Source: Hydrogenophaga sp. PAMC20947 (GTDB taxonomy: Bacteria > Pseudomonadota > Gammaproteobacteria > Burkholderiales > Burkholderiaceae_C). From it: DNA of 64,000 nucleotides. A program made the translations under genes and the position numbers. Below, one piece after another: positions 27,579-37,356 of this stretch. Location: the NCBI RefSeq assembly GCF_004795855.1, contig NZ_CP039252.1, positions 3,844,001-3,908,000 on the forward strand, in the 5' to 3' direction. Each line of letters begins with the position of its first letter. The stretch's first letter is position 1. Below the pieces are notes generated by a model. It was given only the letters and a program-made list of their open reading frames with translations, ran no database searches and was not told where the DNA came from.

Positions 27579-29156
27579 ATGCAAGTTTTTATGCGCCGTT
27601 TTTCCATTCGCTTTCGGATGATGGCTGCGATTGGTGTGGTGCTGTGCCTGCTGATCCTGATTGGCGGGGCCGGATTTTGGGGCCTGCAGCACACCGCGCG
27701 GCTGAGCGACCGGTTTGTCACCCAGGACTTTCAGAAAACGGTCACCTTGTCGCGGCTGCGCATGGCCTTGGCCGACACCAGCCGGTATGAGAAGGACATG
27801 GTGATTCAGTACGAATCGCCAGAACAGCTGTCACTGGCCAGCTTCTATTGGGAACGGTCGCGCAAATCGGTGATTGAAAATCTCGCGCTGATGCAAACCG
27901 ATCCACAAGCCGACGTGTTGCCTCTGGTTCAGCGCATGCAGCAAAACCTCGATGCCTATGTCAAAGAGGTGGAGCCCGTGGTGCAGCGCATTCAGACAGG
28001 TGCTTTCGTTTCGGCCACTGTGGCCAACCGGGCGCTGGTCAAAGCCCAAGAGCGCTATGCCCAGCTGCTCAACGACATGAAGCAGATAGAAACCCTCATG
28101 TTGGCGCGGGCCGATGCGTTGCACAGCGAGGGCAGGGCGACCACGCAAGAAACCCTGATCGGATTTGCCTTGGCGCTCGCACTGGCGGTCCTGGTGGTGG
28201 TTCCCGCCACACTGGCCAATATGCTCAGCATCTGCCGTCCGCTCGAAGAGGCCCAGCGCGTGGCTTCCGCCATCACCCGAGGCGACCTCACCCAACAGAT
28301 CCCGGGCAAGGGGCGCGATGAGCTCACGGCCTTGATGCAGGCGCTGTCCGAAATGCAGGGCGCGCTGTCCCGCATCGTGGGTGAGGTTCGCCGCACCACC
28401 GATGGCATACACACCGCCAGCCGCGAAATCGCTTCAGGCAACCAGGATTTGTCTGTGCGCACGGAGCAGGCGGCCAGCAATCTGCAGCAGACGGTCGCCA
28501 GCATCGATCAGATCACGTCGACCTTGCGTCAGAGTGCCGATGCGGCCCGCCAGGCGACCGAGATGGCGGTAACCAATGCGGCGGTGGCCCAGCGCGGGGG
28601 GCTGGTGGTGGCCCAGGTGGTCTCGACCATGCAGGACATCCACGACAGCAGCCAGAAGATCAGCGACATCATCGGCGTGATCGACGGCATCGCCTTCCAG
28701 ACCAATATCCTGGCTCTCAACGCGGCGGTCGAAGCCGCTCGCGCAGGTGAGCAAGGCCGTGGATTTGCCGTGGTGGCGGGCGAGGTTCGCAACCTGGCCA
28801 AACGCAGTGCCGACGCCGCCAAGGAAATCAAGTCGCTGATCGCCAACAGCGTTGAGCGTGTTGCCACAGGACGTCGCCTGGTGACCGAGGCCGGCACGAC
28901 GATTCAGGACATCGTGGTCAATGCGCACAAGGTGTCTTCTTTCATCGCCGAGATCACCACCGCCGCCCACGAGCAGTCGGACGGCATCGGGCAGGTCAAT
29001 GCCGCTGTGGGGCACCTCGATCAGATGACACAGCAAAATGCCGCTCTGGTGGAGCAAGGTGCAGCGGCCGCTGAAAGTCTGAGGGATCAGGCCGGGCGCC
29101 TGACCGAAGTGGTCCAGGTGTTTCAGCTGAGTGCGGCCGACCCCACCCCAGCCTGA
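27579..29156 (+). CDS. Methyl-accepting chemotaxis protein 7
   Basis: A 525-residue chemoreceptor, last of the cluster. Membrane segments lie at about 15-35 and 195-217 ([21 protein letters not shown]), with a helical periplasmic domain between them containing [16 protein letters not shown], which resembles the TarH-like/4HB families. HAMP and the signalling domain follow. The signalling-domain DNA is less like mcp2-mcp5 than those are to each other, so it has escaped part of the homogenisation. It ends [12 protein letters not shown] and has no pentapeptide. It is 53 bp after mcp6 with no promoter that I recognise, so it is likely in the cheW2 transcript. Confidence 0.93.
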   Translation: MQVFMRRFSIRFRMMAAIGVVLCLLILIGGAGFWGLQHTARLSDRFVTQDFQKTVTLSRLRMALADTSRYEKDMVIQYESPEQLSLASFYWERSRKSVIENLALMQTDPQADVLPLVQRMQQNLDAYVKEVEPVVQRIQTGAFVSATVANRALVKAQERYAQLLNDMKQIETLMLARADALHSEGRATTQETLIGFALALALAVLVVVPATLANMLSICRPLEEAQRVASAITRGDLTQQIPGKGRDELTALMQALSEMQGALSRIVGEVRRTTDGIHTASREIASGNQDLSVRTEQAASNLQQTVASIDQITSTLRQSADAARQATEMAVTNAAVAQRGGLVVAQVVSTMQDIHDSSQKISDIIGVIDGIAFQTNILALNAAVEAARAGEQGRGFAVVAGEVRNLAKRSADAAKEIKSLIANSVERVATGRRLVTEAGTTIQDIVVNAHKVSSFIAEITTAAHEQSDGIGQVNAAVGHLDQMTQQNAALVEQGAAAAESLRDQAGRLTEVVQVFQLSAADPTPA

Positions 29157-29288
29157 CGAGTGCCGCGGCCTCGGGGTCGATGGCGGAGTGGATCTCATTC
29201 CAGGCCCTGCTGGGCGGCCTGCTCGCCTCTGGCTCCCTATACTTGATGCTCGCGCGGTTCGCGCACCCATCGAAGGAAGCCAGCTGCC

Positions 29289-30803
29289 ATGAATGCCCGC
29301 CTGTCCCCCGACGTCCTGCCCCTGGAGGCCCAGGCCTTGCAAGCCCACGTGGACGAAGCCTGGTCACAGCGCATCGTGCCTGCGTTGCAACGCTACATTG
29401 AAGTGCCCGCCAAATCGCCTGCTTTTGATGCCGATTGGGCCGCACATGGCTTGCTGGACCGCGTGGTGCACAGCGCGGCCGACTGGGTACAGGCGCAGCA
29501 AGTGGCCGGCTTGCGCCTGGAGATTCTTCGCCTGAACGATGCGGCCGGGTCGCCGCGCACGCCGGTGCTCTTTTTTGAGATCCCGGCCAGTGCGGGGCAG
29601 GACGGCACGCCCGCGCCCGCCTCGGGCCAGACCGTGCTCATGTACGGCCATCTCGACAAACAGCCTGAATTCACCGGTTGGCGCAGCGATCTGGGCCCCT
29701 GGACCCCCAAAATTGACGATGGCAAGCTCTATGGCCGAGGGGGCGCTGACGATGGTTATGCGGTGTACGCCAGTGTCGCCGCCATTCAGGCACTCAAGGC
29801 CCAGGGCGTCGCCCATCCGCGCATCGTGGGCCTGATCGAAACCTGCGAAGAAAGCGGGTCTGGCGATCTGCTGCCCTATGTGGATGCTTTGCGTGCGCCG
29901 GGCAACAACCGTCTGGGTGATGTGGGGCTGGTGATCTGTCTGGACAGTGGCGCGGGCAACTACGACCAGCTCTGGCTCACCACCAGTCTGAGGGGCATGG
30001 CGAGCGGCGTGCTCAAGGTCGACATTCTCACCGAAGGCGTGCACTCGGGCGACGCGTCGGGCCTGGTGCCGTCGAGCTTTCGCATCATGCGCCAGGTACT
30101 GGACCGCCTCGAAGACAGCGCCACCGGGCGTTTGCTACCTGCCAGTTTTCACTGCGAAGTGCCTGCAGAGCGTGTGCAGCAGGCCCAGGCCACGGCCGCG
30201 ATTCTGGGTGATGAAATCCACAAGCGGTTCCCCTGGGCCCACTACGATTGCGGGGGCTCTTCGGTCTTTGCCTTGCCCACCACGACCGATCCCGTCGAAG
30301 GCTTGCTCAACCGGACCTGGCGCCCCACGCTGTCCGTGACCGGGGCCGACGGCTTCTCCGAAATTCGCAACGCGGGCAATGTGTTGCGCCCCTACACCGC
30401 GTTCAAATTGAGCTTGCGCCTGCCGCCGCTGGTGGACGCAAGCGCCGCTGTGCAAGAGCTGAAGCAGCTGCTGGAGGACAACGCGCCCTACCAGGCAAAG
30501 GTGACTTTTGAGAGCCAGGGCTCGGCCAGTGGCTGGAATGCGCCCACAAACATTCCCTGGTTTGAGCAAGCGTTGCAGCAGGCCTCCCAGGCCCACTTTG
30601 GCGCTGGATGCGGCACCATTGGGCAGGGCGGCACCATTCCGCTGATGAATCTGCTGAGCCAGGGGTTTCCGCAGGCGCAGATGATGGTGTGTGGTGTTTT
30701 GGGCCCCCGGAGCAATGCCCACGGCCCCAATGAGTTTCTGCACCTGGACTATGCGCGGCGCCTCACAGCGTCGGTAGCCCAGGTCATTGCCCGCATGCCC
30801 TGA
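29289..30803 (+). CDS. M20 family metallopeptidase (dipeptidase-like)
   Basis: A 504-residue zinc peptidase of the M20 family. The metal-binding landmarks are LMYGHLDKQPE (His and Asp), GRGGADDGYAVY (bridging Asp), ETCEESGSGD (catalytic and metal Glu), CLDSGAGNYD, and the C-terminal NAHGPNEFLHLDY with the last His ligand. The inserted dimerisation domain contains EGVHSGDASGLVPSSF. The length fits the dipeptidase/carnosinase-like subgroup. No signal peptide is seen, so it is cytoplasmic. A hydrolase gene follows 36 bp downstream. Confidence 0.93.
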   Translation: MNARLSPDVLPLEAQALQAHVDEAWSQRIVPALQRYIEVPAKSPAFDADWAAHGLLDRVVHSAADWVQAQQVAGLRLEILRLNDAAGSPRTPVLFFEIPASAGQDGTPAPASGQTVLMYGHLDKQPEFTGWRSDLGPWTPKIDDGKLYGRGGADDGYAVYASVAAIQALKAQGVAHPRIVGLIETCEESGSGDLLPYVDALRAPGNNRLGDVGLVICLDSGAGNYDQLWLTTSLRGMASGVLKVDILTEGVHSGDASGLVPSSFRIMRQVLDRLEDSATGRLLPASFHCEVPAERVQQAQATAAILGDEIHKRFPWAHYDCGGSSVFALPTTTDPVEGLLNRTWRPTLSVTGADGFSEIRNAGNVLRPYTAFKLSLRLPPLVDASAAVQELKQLLEDNAPYQAKVTFESQGSASGWNAPTNIPWFEQALQQASQAHFGAGCGTIGQGGTIPLMNLLSQGFPQAQMMVCGVLGPRSNAHGPNEFLHLDYARRLTASVAQVIARMP

Positions 30804-30839
30804 ACTCTTCACACGCCAACGCCCATCCGGGGACCCTTC

Positions 30840-31697
30840 ATGACCGACTCCACCCAAGCGCCTTTCACCTTGCGCGATGGCCTCAACGTTGCGCTGTTTG
30901 ATTGGCCTTTGCCCATGCGCTGGCGCCCGCGTGGGGTGGTGTTGATCGTGCACGGCCTGGGGGAGCACGCCTGGCGGTACGACACGCTGGCCCAGCGCTT
31001 GAACCAATGGGGTTTCCACGTGCGCGCCTACGATCAGCGCGGGCATGGGGAGTCGGGCGGCCACCGTGGCGTGCTGCCGGTGGAAGATGCCTTGCTGGAT
31101 GACCTGCTCGAGGTGCTGGATGACACCCGCGCACACATTGCCGAGCCATGGGCCTGCCCTCTGATCTTGCTGGGTCACAGCATGGGTGGTCTGGTGACCG
31201 CCACTTTGGTGCAGCGAGACCTCGCACCGGTGGATGGTCTGGTGCTGTCCTCCCCCGCACTCGATGCCGGCATTGGGGGGGTGCAAAAACGGCTCATCAA
31301 ACTGTTGAACCGCTGGGCGCCCAACCTCACCCTGTCCAATGGTCTGGACGCACGCCAGATTTCTCACGACCCCGACGTGGTGGCCGCTTACCAGAAAGAT
31401 CCGCTGGTGCACGACCGCATTTCAGCGCGCCTCGCGCAGTTCATCGACAGCAATGGACCGCGGGTGGTGGCCGAGGCGCCCTTGTGGCGTGTGCCTACCT
31501 TGCTGATGTATGCCGGTGCGGATCGCCTGGTTCGTCCCGAGGGCAGCCGCGCGTTTGCCTCGGTGGCGCCTCCAGCCATTGTGCAAGGCCATTGTCTGGA
31601 GGGACAGTTCCACGAAATCTTCAACGAAATCGATCCTTCGCAGGCGTATGCCTTGCTCAAGCAGTGGCTGGAGCTACGCGCGCCTTCGCCTCGTTGA
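30840..31697 (+). CDS. Alpha/beta hydrolase, monoacylglycerol lipase-like
   Basis: A 285-residue serine hydrolase. The oxyanion region is HGLGEHAWRYD, the nucleophile elbow is LGHSMGGLV, the likely acid is the Asp in YAGADRLV, and the likely base is the His in EGQFHEIFNE. This pattern fits the Hydrolase_4 (lysophospholipase/monoglyceride lipase) group. There is no signal peptide. It is probably cotranscribed with the M20 peptidase. Confidence 0.9.
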   Translation: MTDSTQAPFTLRDGLNVALFDWPLPMRWRPRGVVLIVHGLGEHAWRYDTLAQRLNQWGFHVRAYDQRGHGESGGHRGVLPVEDALLDDLLEVLDDTRAHIAEPWACPLILLGHSMGGLVTATLVQRDLAPVDGLVLSSPALDAGIGGVQKRLIKLLNRWAPNLTLSNGLDARQISHDPDVVAAYQKDPLVHDRISARLAQFIDSNGPRVVAEAPLWRVPTLLMYAGADRLVRPEGSRAFASVAPPAIVQGHCLEGQFHEIFNEIDPSQAYALLKQWLELRAPSPR

Positions 31698-31733
31698 CCG
31701 TTGGGTCCGGGCGGGCGCGGCGGGTTGCCTGCC

Positions 31734-32234
31734 TCAGCGCTTGTTCAACATGCCACCCAGCATGCCCATCAAGTCACCCGAGCCACCGCTCTGGCCACCA
31801 CCCAGCAAGCCGCCGAGGGCGCCCATGCCGTTGTCGTCTGGCACTTGCCCCTGGGGTGTGAGTTTGTCAATCAGACCGGGCAACAGATCAGCCATGGTGC
31901 CCGCGGCCTGTTCCTGGCTGCCACCCATTTGCTGGGCGATCATGCCCATCAGGTCTGGGCCGAGGGCGCCGCCAACGGCATCCGGCGACACCGCCTGGTT
32001 GCTGCCCGTGCCGACCCACGAGGCTGCGGCGTCGCCCAATCCGCTCTGTTGCAGTTTGCCGAGGACGCCGGAGAGGCCGCCGCTGCTGTTCATGAGCGCG
32101 CCCACGATGCCCATCAATACCTGGGGGTCGAGTCCACCCGTGCCGCTGCCGCCGGCTTGTGCCTGGTTGTTGCCGGTGAGCGAGCCCATGGCGGCGTTGG
32201 TGGCTGCGCCGATCAAAGAGTCCATCAGTCCCAT
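31734..32234 (-). CDS. YidB-family protein (DUF937-like)
   Basis: A 166-residue protein rich in Gly, Met and Leu, beginning MGLMDSLIGAATNAAMGSL and containing LQQSGLGDAAASWVGTGSNQAVSPD, which is the characteristic YidB segment, followed by ALGPDLMGMIAQQMGGS and DLLPGLIDKLTPQG. The function of the family is not established. The ends of the protein are low-complexity Gly/Ser. It has no signal peptide. It is convergent with the hydrolase gene upstream. Confidence 0.88.
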   Translation of the reverse strand: MGLMDSLIGAATNAAMGSLTGNNQAQAGGSGTGGLDPQVLMGIVGALMNSSGGLSGVLGKLQQSGLGDAAASWVGTGSNQAVSPDAVGGALGPDLMGMIAQQMGGSQEQAAGTMADLLPGLIDKLTPQGQVPDDNGMGALGGLLGGGQSGGSGDLMGMLGGMLNKR

Positions 32235-32321
32235 ATCAATTCCTTTTCGTGAGTTGGTTGACAGGAGCGCACTGCCGATCAGCCCGCACCCACAAGACGC
32301 ATCAGCGATGTAGCGCCAAGG

Positions 32322-33497
32322 TCATTGGCCATTGTGGGCGCTGCGTTGGCGCCACGCAAGCCAGGCCAGGGCCGCTCCGGTGAGCACAACAGGCACCAGC
32401 GAACCCAGGTTCAACAGCTGCCAACCCTGGGTGGTGACCAGGGCTCCGGAGGCAAACGAGGTGACCGCCATGGTGGCAAAAACAAAAAAATTGATAGCAG
32501 CCTGTGCGCGGTCTTTTTCCTCAGGCCTGTAGGCTCTCAGCGACAGTGTGGTGCTGCCGGTGAAGAGGAAATTCCAACCGACTCCCAGAAAAAAGAGGGC
32601 GATGATGAACTGGTGCAGGTCCACGCCGGACAGCGCAATGGCAATACAGACCGCATTGAGGACCACGCCCACGCCCATGATGGGCAACACGCCAAAGCGC
32701 TTGATCAGGTGGCCGGTGAAAAAACCCGGTGCAAACATGCCAATCACGTGCCACTCCAGCACCAACGCCGCATCGCTGAACTCGAAGCCACACACCTGCA
32801 TGGCCAGCGGTGTCGCCGCCATGAGCAGGTTCATCACGCCGTAGCCCAGTGCCGCGCTGATGGCTGCCACCATGAACACCGGTTGGCGGATGATTTCGGA
32901 CAGCGGACGTCCCGGATCGTCGCTGGCTTTTTTGGGCGGTACGGGCGGGAATCGCAAGAAGGCCATGATGGCCATCGAGACGAGGGCGACCCCGGCCAGC
33001 GAGAGGTAGGCGCCCGCGAATGGCACGTCCAGCAGGTTGCGGGTGCGGCTGGCCAGATTCGGCCCCAGCACCGCGCCCACGAGGCCACCCGCCAGCACCA
33101 GCGACACCGCTTTCTCGCGGAATTCGGGCTTGGCCAGTTCGGCTGCGGCAAACCGGTAGAGCTGACCATTGGCGCTGTAGTAGCCGGCGATCACGGTGGC
33201 CGCAACCAGCAGCCAGAAGTTTTTTTCTATGGCCGCCCAATAGCAGAGCAAGGCCGACAAGACCGCCACCACCAAGCCCAGCTGGAACGAGCCCTTGCGA
33301 CCCAGCGCCGTCTGGGAGCGCGCCACCAGGGGCGTGGACAGCGCACCGCCGACCACATAGCCCATCACCGGCAAGGTGGCCATCCAGCCCAGGGGAGCCA
33401 GCGACAGCCCCACCAGGCCATTGATCGCAATGAAGACCACGTTGTTGGTGAGAAAGAGGCCTTGTGCGGCGGCCAGCAGCCAGAGGTTCTTGTTCAT
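32322..33497 (-). CDS. Major facilitator superfamily transporter
   Basis: A 391-residue membrane protein with about twelve hydrophobic segments and the typical halves separated by a short cytoplasmic loop (RFPPVPPKKASDDPG). The first segment is NLWLLAAAQGLFLTNNVVFIAI. The substrate is unknown. I start at ATG 33497, immediately before the first membrane segment; a longer frame to 33650 would overlap aroG. It lies 58 bp downstream of aroG on the same strand. Confidence 0.9.
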   Translation of the reverse strand: MNKNLWLLAAAQGLFLTNNVVFIAINGLVGLSLAPLGWMATLPVMGYVVGGALSTPLVARSQTALGRKGSFQLGLVVAVLSALLCYWAAIEKNFWLLVAATVIAGYYSANGQLYRFAAAELAKPEFREKAVSLVLAGGLVGAVLGPNLASRTRNLLDVPFAGAYLSLAGVALVSMAIMAFLRFPPVPPKKASDDPGRPLSEIIRQPVFMVAAISAALGYGVMNLLMAATPLAMQVCGFEFSDAALVLEWHVIGMFAPGFFTGHLIKRFGVLPIMGVGVVLNAVCIAIALSGVDLHQFIIALFFLGVGWNFLFTGSTTLSLRAYRPEEKDRAQAAINFFVFATMAVTSFASGALVTTQGWQLLNLGSLVPVVLTGAALAWLAWRQRSAHNGQ

Positions 33498-33555
33498 AAG
33501 CCGTCGTTTATACAGTGCACCAAGTGAAGCGGCGCACACGGCCTTCAAGGCAGAC

Positions 33556-34611
33556 TCAACCCCGTCGTGCGCGCACCGCTTGCGCCAGTCCTTCCAGCAC
33601 CGGCACCACGTCGTCAAATGCCAGGCAGGCATCGGTGATGCTTTGCCCATAGGTCAAGGGCTGTCCTGGTTCCACCTTCTGGGTGCCGGCGACAAGGTGG
33701 CTCTCCAGCATCACCCCGATGATGGCGCGCTCGCCGCCCGCGATTTGCTGGGCCACGTTTTCTGCCACGGCAGGTTGTTGCTCGCAGCGCTTGCCGCTGT
33801 TGGCGTGGCTGCAATCCACCAGGATGGCTTCGGGCGCGCCGGCCTTGTTCAGCAGCGCTTTCGCTTGTTCGATGTGCGGGGCTTCGAAATTGGGTCCGAT
33901 CCGGCTGCCGCCGCGCAGCACCAGATGCCCGTGTTCGTTGCCCGAGGTGGTCAGCACTGCGGGTGCCCCCTGGTGGGTCAGCGAGGGAAAGGAATGGGGG
34001 TGCTGCGCCGACATGATCGCGTCCACGGCCACTTGCAGGTCGCCATCGGTGCGATTCTTGAAGCCCACTGGCATGGACAGGCCCGAGGCCAGCTCCCGGT
34101 GGATCTGGCTTTCGACGGTGCGCGCGCCGATAGCACCCCAACTGATCAGATCGGCGTAGTACTGACCCAGCGTGGTGTCCAGAAATTCTGTGGCAATGGG
34201 CAGGCCCACTTCGGTGATATCGAGCAGCAACTGGCGGGCCAGCCGCAGACCGCGGTTGATCTGGAAGCTGCCGTCCAGCGCCGGATCGTTGATCAAGCCT
34301 TTCCAGCCGACCACCGTTCGCGGCTTCTCGAAGTACACGCGCATCACCACGAGCAGGTCGGGCGCGAGCCGTTGCGCCAGCGCCTCCAGACGGCGTGCGT
34401 ATTCCAGCGCAGACACTGGATCATGAACCGAACAGGGACCAACGATGGCCAGCAGGCGGTCGTCCTGGCCGGTGACCACCCGCGCGACCGCGCGGCGGGC
34501 TTCATGCACGCGAGCAGCGGCGGCGTCGCTCATCGGCAGCTCATCGGCCAGGATGGCGGGGGAAATCAACGGGCGGGTGCTGCGGATGCGGACGTCGGCG
34601 GTGGTGGGCAT
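33556..34611 (-). CDS. aroG: 3-deoxy-7-phosphoheptulonate synthase (class I)
   Basis: A 351-residue class I DAHP synthase, first enzyme of the shikimate pathway (phosphoenolpyruvate plus erythrose-4-phosphate). Landmarks are IVGPCSVHDPVSALEYA, VMRVYFEKPRTVVGWKGL, GARTVESQIHRELASGL, VGFKNRTDGD and VDCSHANSGK. Metal ligands Cys and His are present in the first and last of these. Which amino acid inhibits it cannot be read with certainty. ATG 34611 gives the typical length; upstream ATGs are not conserved. Confidence 0.95.
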   Translation of the reverse strand: MPTTADVRIRSTRPLISPAILADELPMSDAAAARVHEARRAVARVVTGQDDRLLAIVGPCSVHDPVSALEYARRLEALAQRLAPDLLVVMRVYFEKPRTVVGWKGLINDPALDGSFQINRGLRLARQLLLDITEVGLPIATEFLDTTLGQYYADLISWGAIGARTVESQIHRELASGLSMPVGFKNRTDGDLQVAVDAIMSAQHPHSFPSLTHQGAPAVLTTSGNEHGHLVLRGGSRIGPNFEAPHIEQAKALLNKAGAPEAILVDCSHANSGKRCEQQPAVAENVAQQIAGGERAIIGVMLESHLVAGTQKVEPGQPLTYGQSITDACLAFDDVVPVLEGLAQAVRARRG

Positions 34612-34822
34612 AGGGTAAAAATGGACGCAAGGGACGTGGAGGATCTTAAGCGCCCCCGGTTGTGAGACGGGAGGATCTGTCCCAACTCGGTGAGGTGTTG
34701 CGGACAGCATGTGCACCGAACAAGGCTCCATGGAGCGCGCAAATGGGCGCAGCGTGCGTTCGCCCAGCGGCGTGGGTCTGGCGGCCGGTCCGTTGCCCTG
34801 CGCAAAATCAAAGCCTTCGCTC

Positions 34823-36403
34823 TCACAGCAGCCATTCGATCGGCAACCATGACAGCAGCTTGACCATGGTCCGCTTCCACAGCCGGGTCTGTGGCTCCGC
34901 AGGGTGCAACTGCGGAGGCGCTGCGGGCGACGGGCGGTCTAGCCATTCAATGCGGCCCTCGCCGTTCAGCCGCAGCGTGTAAGCACGTGCGGCCAGGTGG
35001 TTCTCAAAAACATCGGCGATGGCCGCTGCCATGGTCGGGCTGTCGATGACCAGACCCGATTCGGTGTTCAGCGCTGCAGACCGTGGGTCGAGGTTGAAGG
35101 AGCCGACGAAGGTGCGGCGGCGATCGAGCGCAAAGGTCTTGGCGTGCAGGCTGGCGCCCGAACTGCCCGCCAAACCCCGGTCCGAACGCCGTGAGCGCGC
35201 GGCCTCACCCCGGTCGGGCTTGAGTTCGAACAGTTTCACGCCCGCCGCGAGCAGTGCAGGCCGGCGTTTGGCGTAGCCGGCGTGGACCGCCGGCACGTCC
35301 GTGGCGGCCAGCGAGTTGGTCAGCACGCTCACCGCGACGCCTTGGCTCATCAGTTCGGTCAGCGCTTCGGTGCCCCTGGCGGTGGGCACAAAATAGGGTG
35401 AGACCAGCAGCAGCTCCCGTTCTGGCTTGCCCAGCACCTCCGCCAAGCGCTTGGGCAGCAACGCTTCAGGTGGGGCTTGTCCCAGCCCTTTCGCGGGGTC
35501 GTCGCTGACCAGGCGCACGGTGGTCCACTCCAGCTCCAGCTCCCCGGCCACCAGGCGCCGGACAAAGTCCGATTTCGCCAGAGCGGTCAGGTAGGGCTCT
35601 GCTGCCCGGTTGCTGCGCACCTGCGCGGCCCCCTGGGTCAGAGCGTCAAGGGCCTGTGGTGCGGCGGCAGGCAGCAACGATGCCACCGGGTAGGCCGAGG
35701 CACTGGCCCAGTAGCGATCGAAGTCGGCAGACACACGCGGCACCACCGCACCCACCGCGAGCACATCCAGGTCAACAAAGGAAACGGCCTGGCCTGCGTC
35801 GAAATATTCGTCACCGATGTTGCGCCCACCCATGATGGTGGCCTGGTTGTCGGCCGTGAACGATTTGTTGTGCATGCGGCGGTTCAGCCGGCCAAAATCG
35901 GTCAGGTAACCGAGCCAGCGCCAGTTGCGTTGCACAAACGGGTTGAACAGCCTGACCTGGATGTTGGCGTGGCTGTCCATGGCCGCCAGGATCTCGTCCA
36001 GCCCTTCGGTGTTGTTGTCGTCCAACAGGAGGCGCACGCGCACACCGCGGTCTGCTGCCTGCCGCAACGCCTGCATCAGCAAGGTGCCGGTGAAATCTGG
36101 GTGCCAGATGTAGTACTGCACATCCAGGCTGCGTTCGGCCGCTTCGGCCAGCAACATGCGCGTGGCAAAGGCTTCACGTCCTTCGGCCAAGGCAAGCACG
36201 CCGGATTGACCTGGATGCGTCTGCGCGGGTGGTGCGCTGGCCTGCCCCAGCCGCGTTGACGCTGTGTCGTCAAAGGCGCGGGTTTCGTGGCGCCCTTCAA
36301 GCGCTGGCAGCACGCCGCAACCCGACAGCGAGGCGACAAGCGCCAGGACGCTGCACAACGGCGGCCTGGTGCGGTGGGTGGTGCGAAAAGGGATGGTGGA
36401 CAT
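34823..36403 (-). CDS. Phospholipase D-family lipoprotein, cardiolipin synthase-like
   Basis: A 526-residue protein with a lipoprotein signal peptide (LALVASLSGCGVL, lipobox LSGC) and two HKD catalytic motifs: HNKSFTADNQ in the first half and LHAKTFALDRR in the second. PLD-like domains are followed by GGRNIGDEYF and GSFNLDPRS, as in bacterial cardiolipin synthases of the ClsC type. A phosphatidyl transfer role at the envelope is inferred. ATG 36403 places the signal peptide at the N-terminus. A 202-bp gap separates it from rsmE. Confidence 0.9.
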   Translation of the reverse strand: MSTIPFRTTHRTRPPLCSVLALVASLSGCGVLPALEGRHETRAFDDTASTRLGQASAPPAQTHPGQSGVLALAEGREAFATRMLLAEAAERSLDVQYYIWHPDFTGTLLMQALRQAADRGVRVRLLLDDNNTEGLDEILAAMDSHANIQVRLFNPFVQRNWRWLGYLTDFGRLNRRMHNKSFTADNQATIMGGRNIGDEYFDAGQAVSFVDLDVLAVGAVVPRVSADFDRYWASASAYPVASLLPAAAPQALDALTQGAAQVRSNRAAEPYLTALAKSDFVRRLVAGELELEWTTVRLVSDDPAKGLGQAPPEALLPKRLAEVLGKPERELLLVSPYFVPTARGTEALTELMSQGVAVSVLTNSLAATDVPAVHAGYAKRRPALLAAGVKLFELKPDRGEAARSRRSDRGLAGSSGASLHAKTFALDRRRTFVGSFNLDPRSAALNTESGLVIDSPTMAAAIADVFENHLAARAYTLRLNGEGRIEWLDRPSPAAPPQLHPAEPQTRLWKRTMVKLLSWLPIEWLL

Positions 36404-36605
36404 GCGACGGAGGTCTGCAGCGCGTTGGGCTGCTGACCTTGGGGGCTGATTCAGCCGAGCTTGGCCACTCCATTGCGGTGGGTGTGACGAGTTCTGCCAG
36501 CGCGACCCGCCTGCCAATCTCCATGCTGCTGCCCAGGCGCAGCCGCGATGATCTTGTTTCGCAGACCGGCATGCAGCGGGGCCCTCTGGTGTGGCTGACG
36601 GTGGC

Positions 36606-37340
36606 TCAAATGGCCAGTGCCGCCATCAAGGCCGCCAGCGCTGCCGTTTCTGCCCGCAACACACGCGGTCCCAGTGATACCGGCGCAAAGCCGGCGCCCC
36701 GTGCCTGGGCGTCTTCGGCCGCAGACAGTCCGCCTTCGGGCCCACTGAGAAAAAGAATGGGCTGGGTGGCCGCGAGCCCGGTCCGCAGCTCGGGCAGGCG
36801 GAGCGCGCCGTCGGCCAAAGAGAGCACACAGCGCAACGCTTTCGTGTCTTCACCCGCAGACGCCTCCTTGAGCCAGGCGGCGAATTCGCGCACCGGATGC
36901 ACCGCCGGAATGCGGTTTGCGCCACATTGTTCGCAGGCCGCCACGGCGACCGACTGCCAATGGGCCTGCTTTTTGAGGGCACGCTCGCCACTGAGCCGCA
37001 ACACACTGTGTGAGGTGTGCAAAGGTTGAATGCTGGCCACGCCGAGCTCCGTGGCTTTCTCGACCAGCCAGTCCATGCGGTCGTTGGCGGGCATGCCCAC
37101 GGCCAGGTGCACCGCACGCAGGGGTTCGCGCTCGAGATCGTGGTGGGCGTCAACACGCACGGCCACGGCGGAGCGCCCCATGCGCAAGACGGTGGCGCTG
37201 TGTTCACCGCCATCGCCGTTGAACAGGGTGATGGTAGAGCCGGGTTGCAGGCGCAGCACCTGCACATGGCGGGCGGCTGAGGCAGGCAGATCGAATTCGG
37301 CGCCGATGGTGAGGGGAGAAGGGCAGTGGAAGCGGGGCAT
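36606..37340 (-). CDS. rsmE: 16S rRNA (uracil-1498-N3)-methyltransferase
   Basis: A 244-residue SPOUT-fold methyltransferase that methylates U1498 of 16S rRNA. The N-terminal PUA-like domain is followed by the knot domain with DRMDWLVEKATELGV, LFLSGPEGGLSAAED and the SAM-binding SLGPRVLRAETAALAAL. ATG 37340 starts at the conserved PRF. It is 16 bp downstream of amgK on the same strand, indicating one transcript. Confidence 0.94.
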   Translation of the reverse strand: MPRFHCPSPLTIGAEFDLPASAARHVQVLRLQPGSTITLFNGDGGEHSATVLRMGRSAVAVRVDAHHDLEREPLRAVHLAVGMPANDRMDWLVEKATELGVASIQPLHTSHSVLRLSGERALKKQAHWQSVAVAACEQCGANRIPAVHPVREFAAWLKEASAGEDTKALRCVLSLADGALRLPELRTGLAATQPILFLSGPEGGLSAAEDAQARGAGFAPVSLGPRVLRAETAALAALMAALAI

Positions 37341-37356
37341 GGGGTGTGGCCGTTGA

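Noticed and set aside
34612..34822. Gap between aroG and the PLD-like gene, checked for a leader peptide or attenuator
   Set aside because: No run of aromatic codons and no terminator hairpin with a T-run was found.
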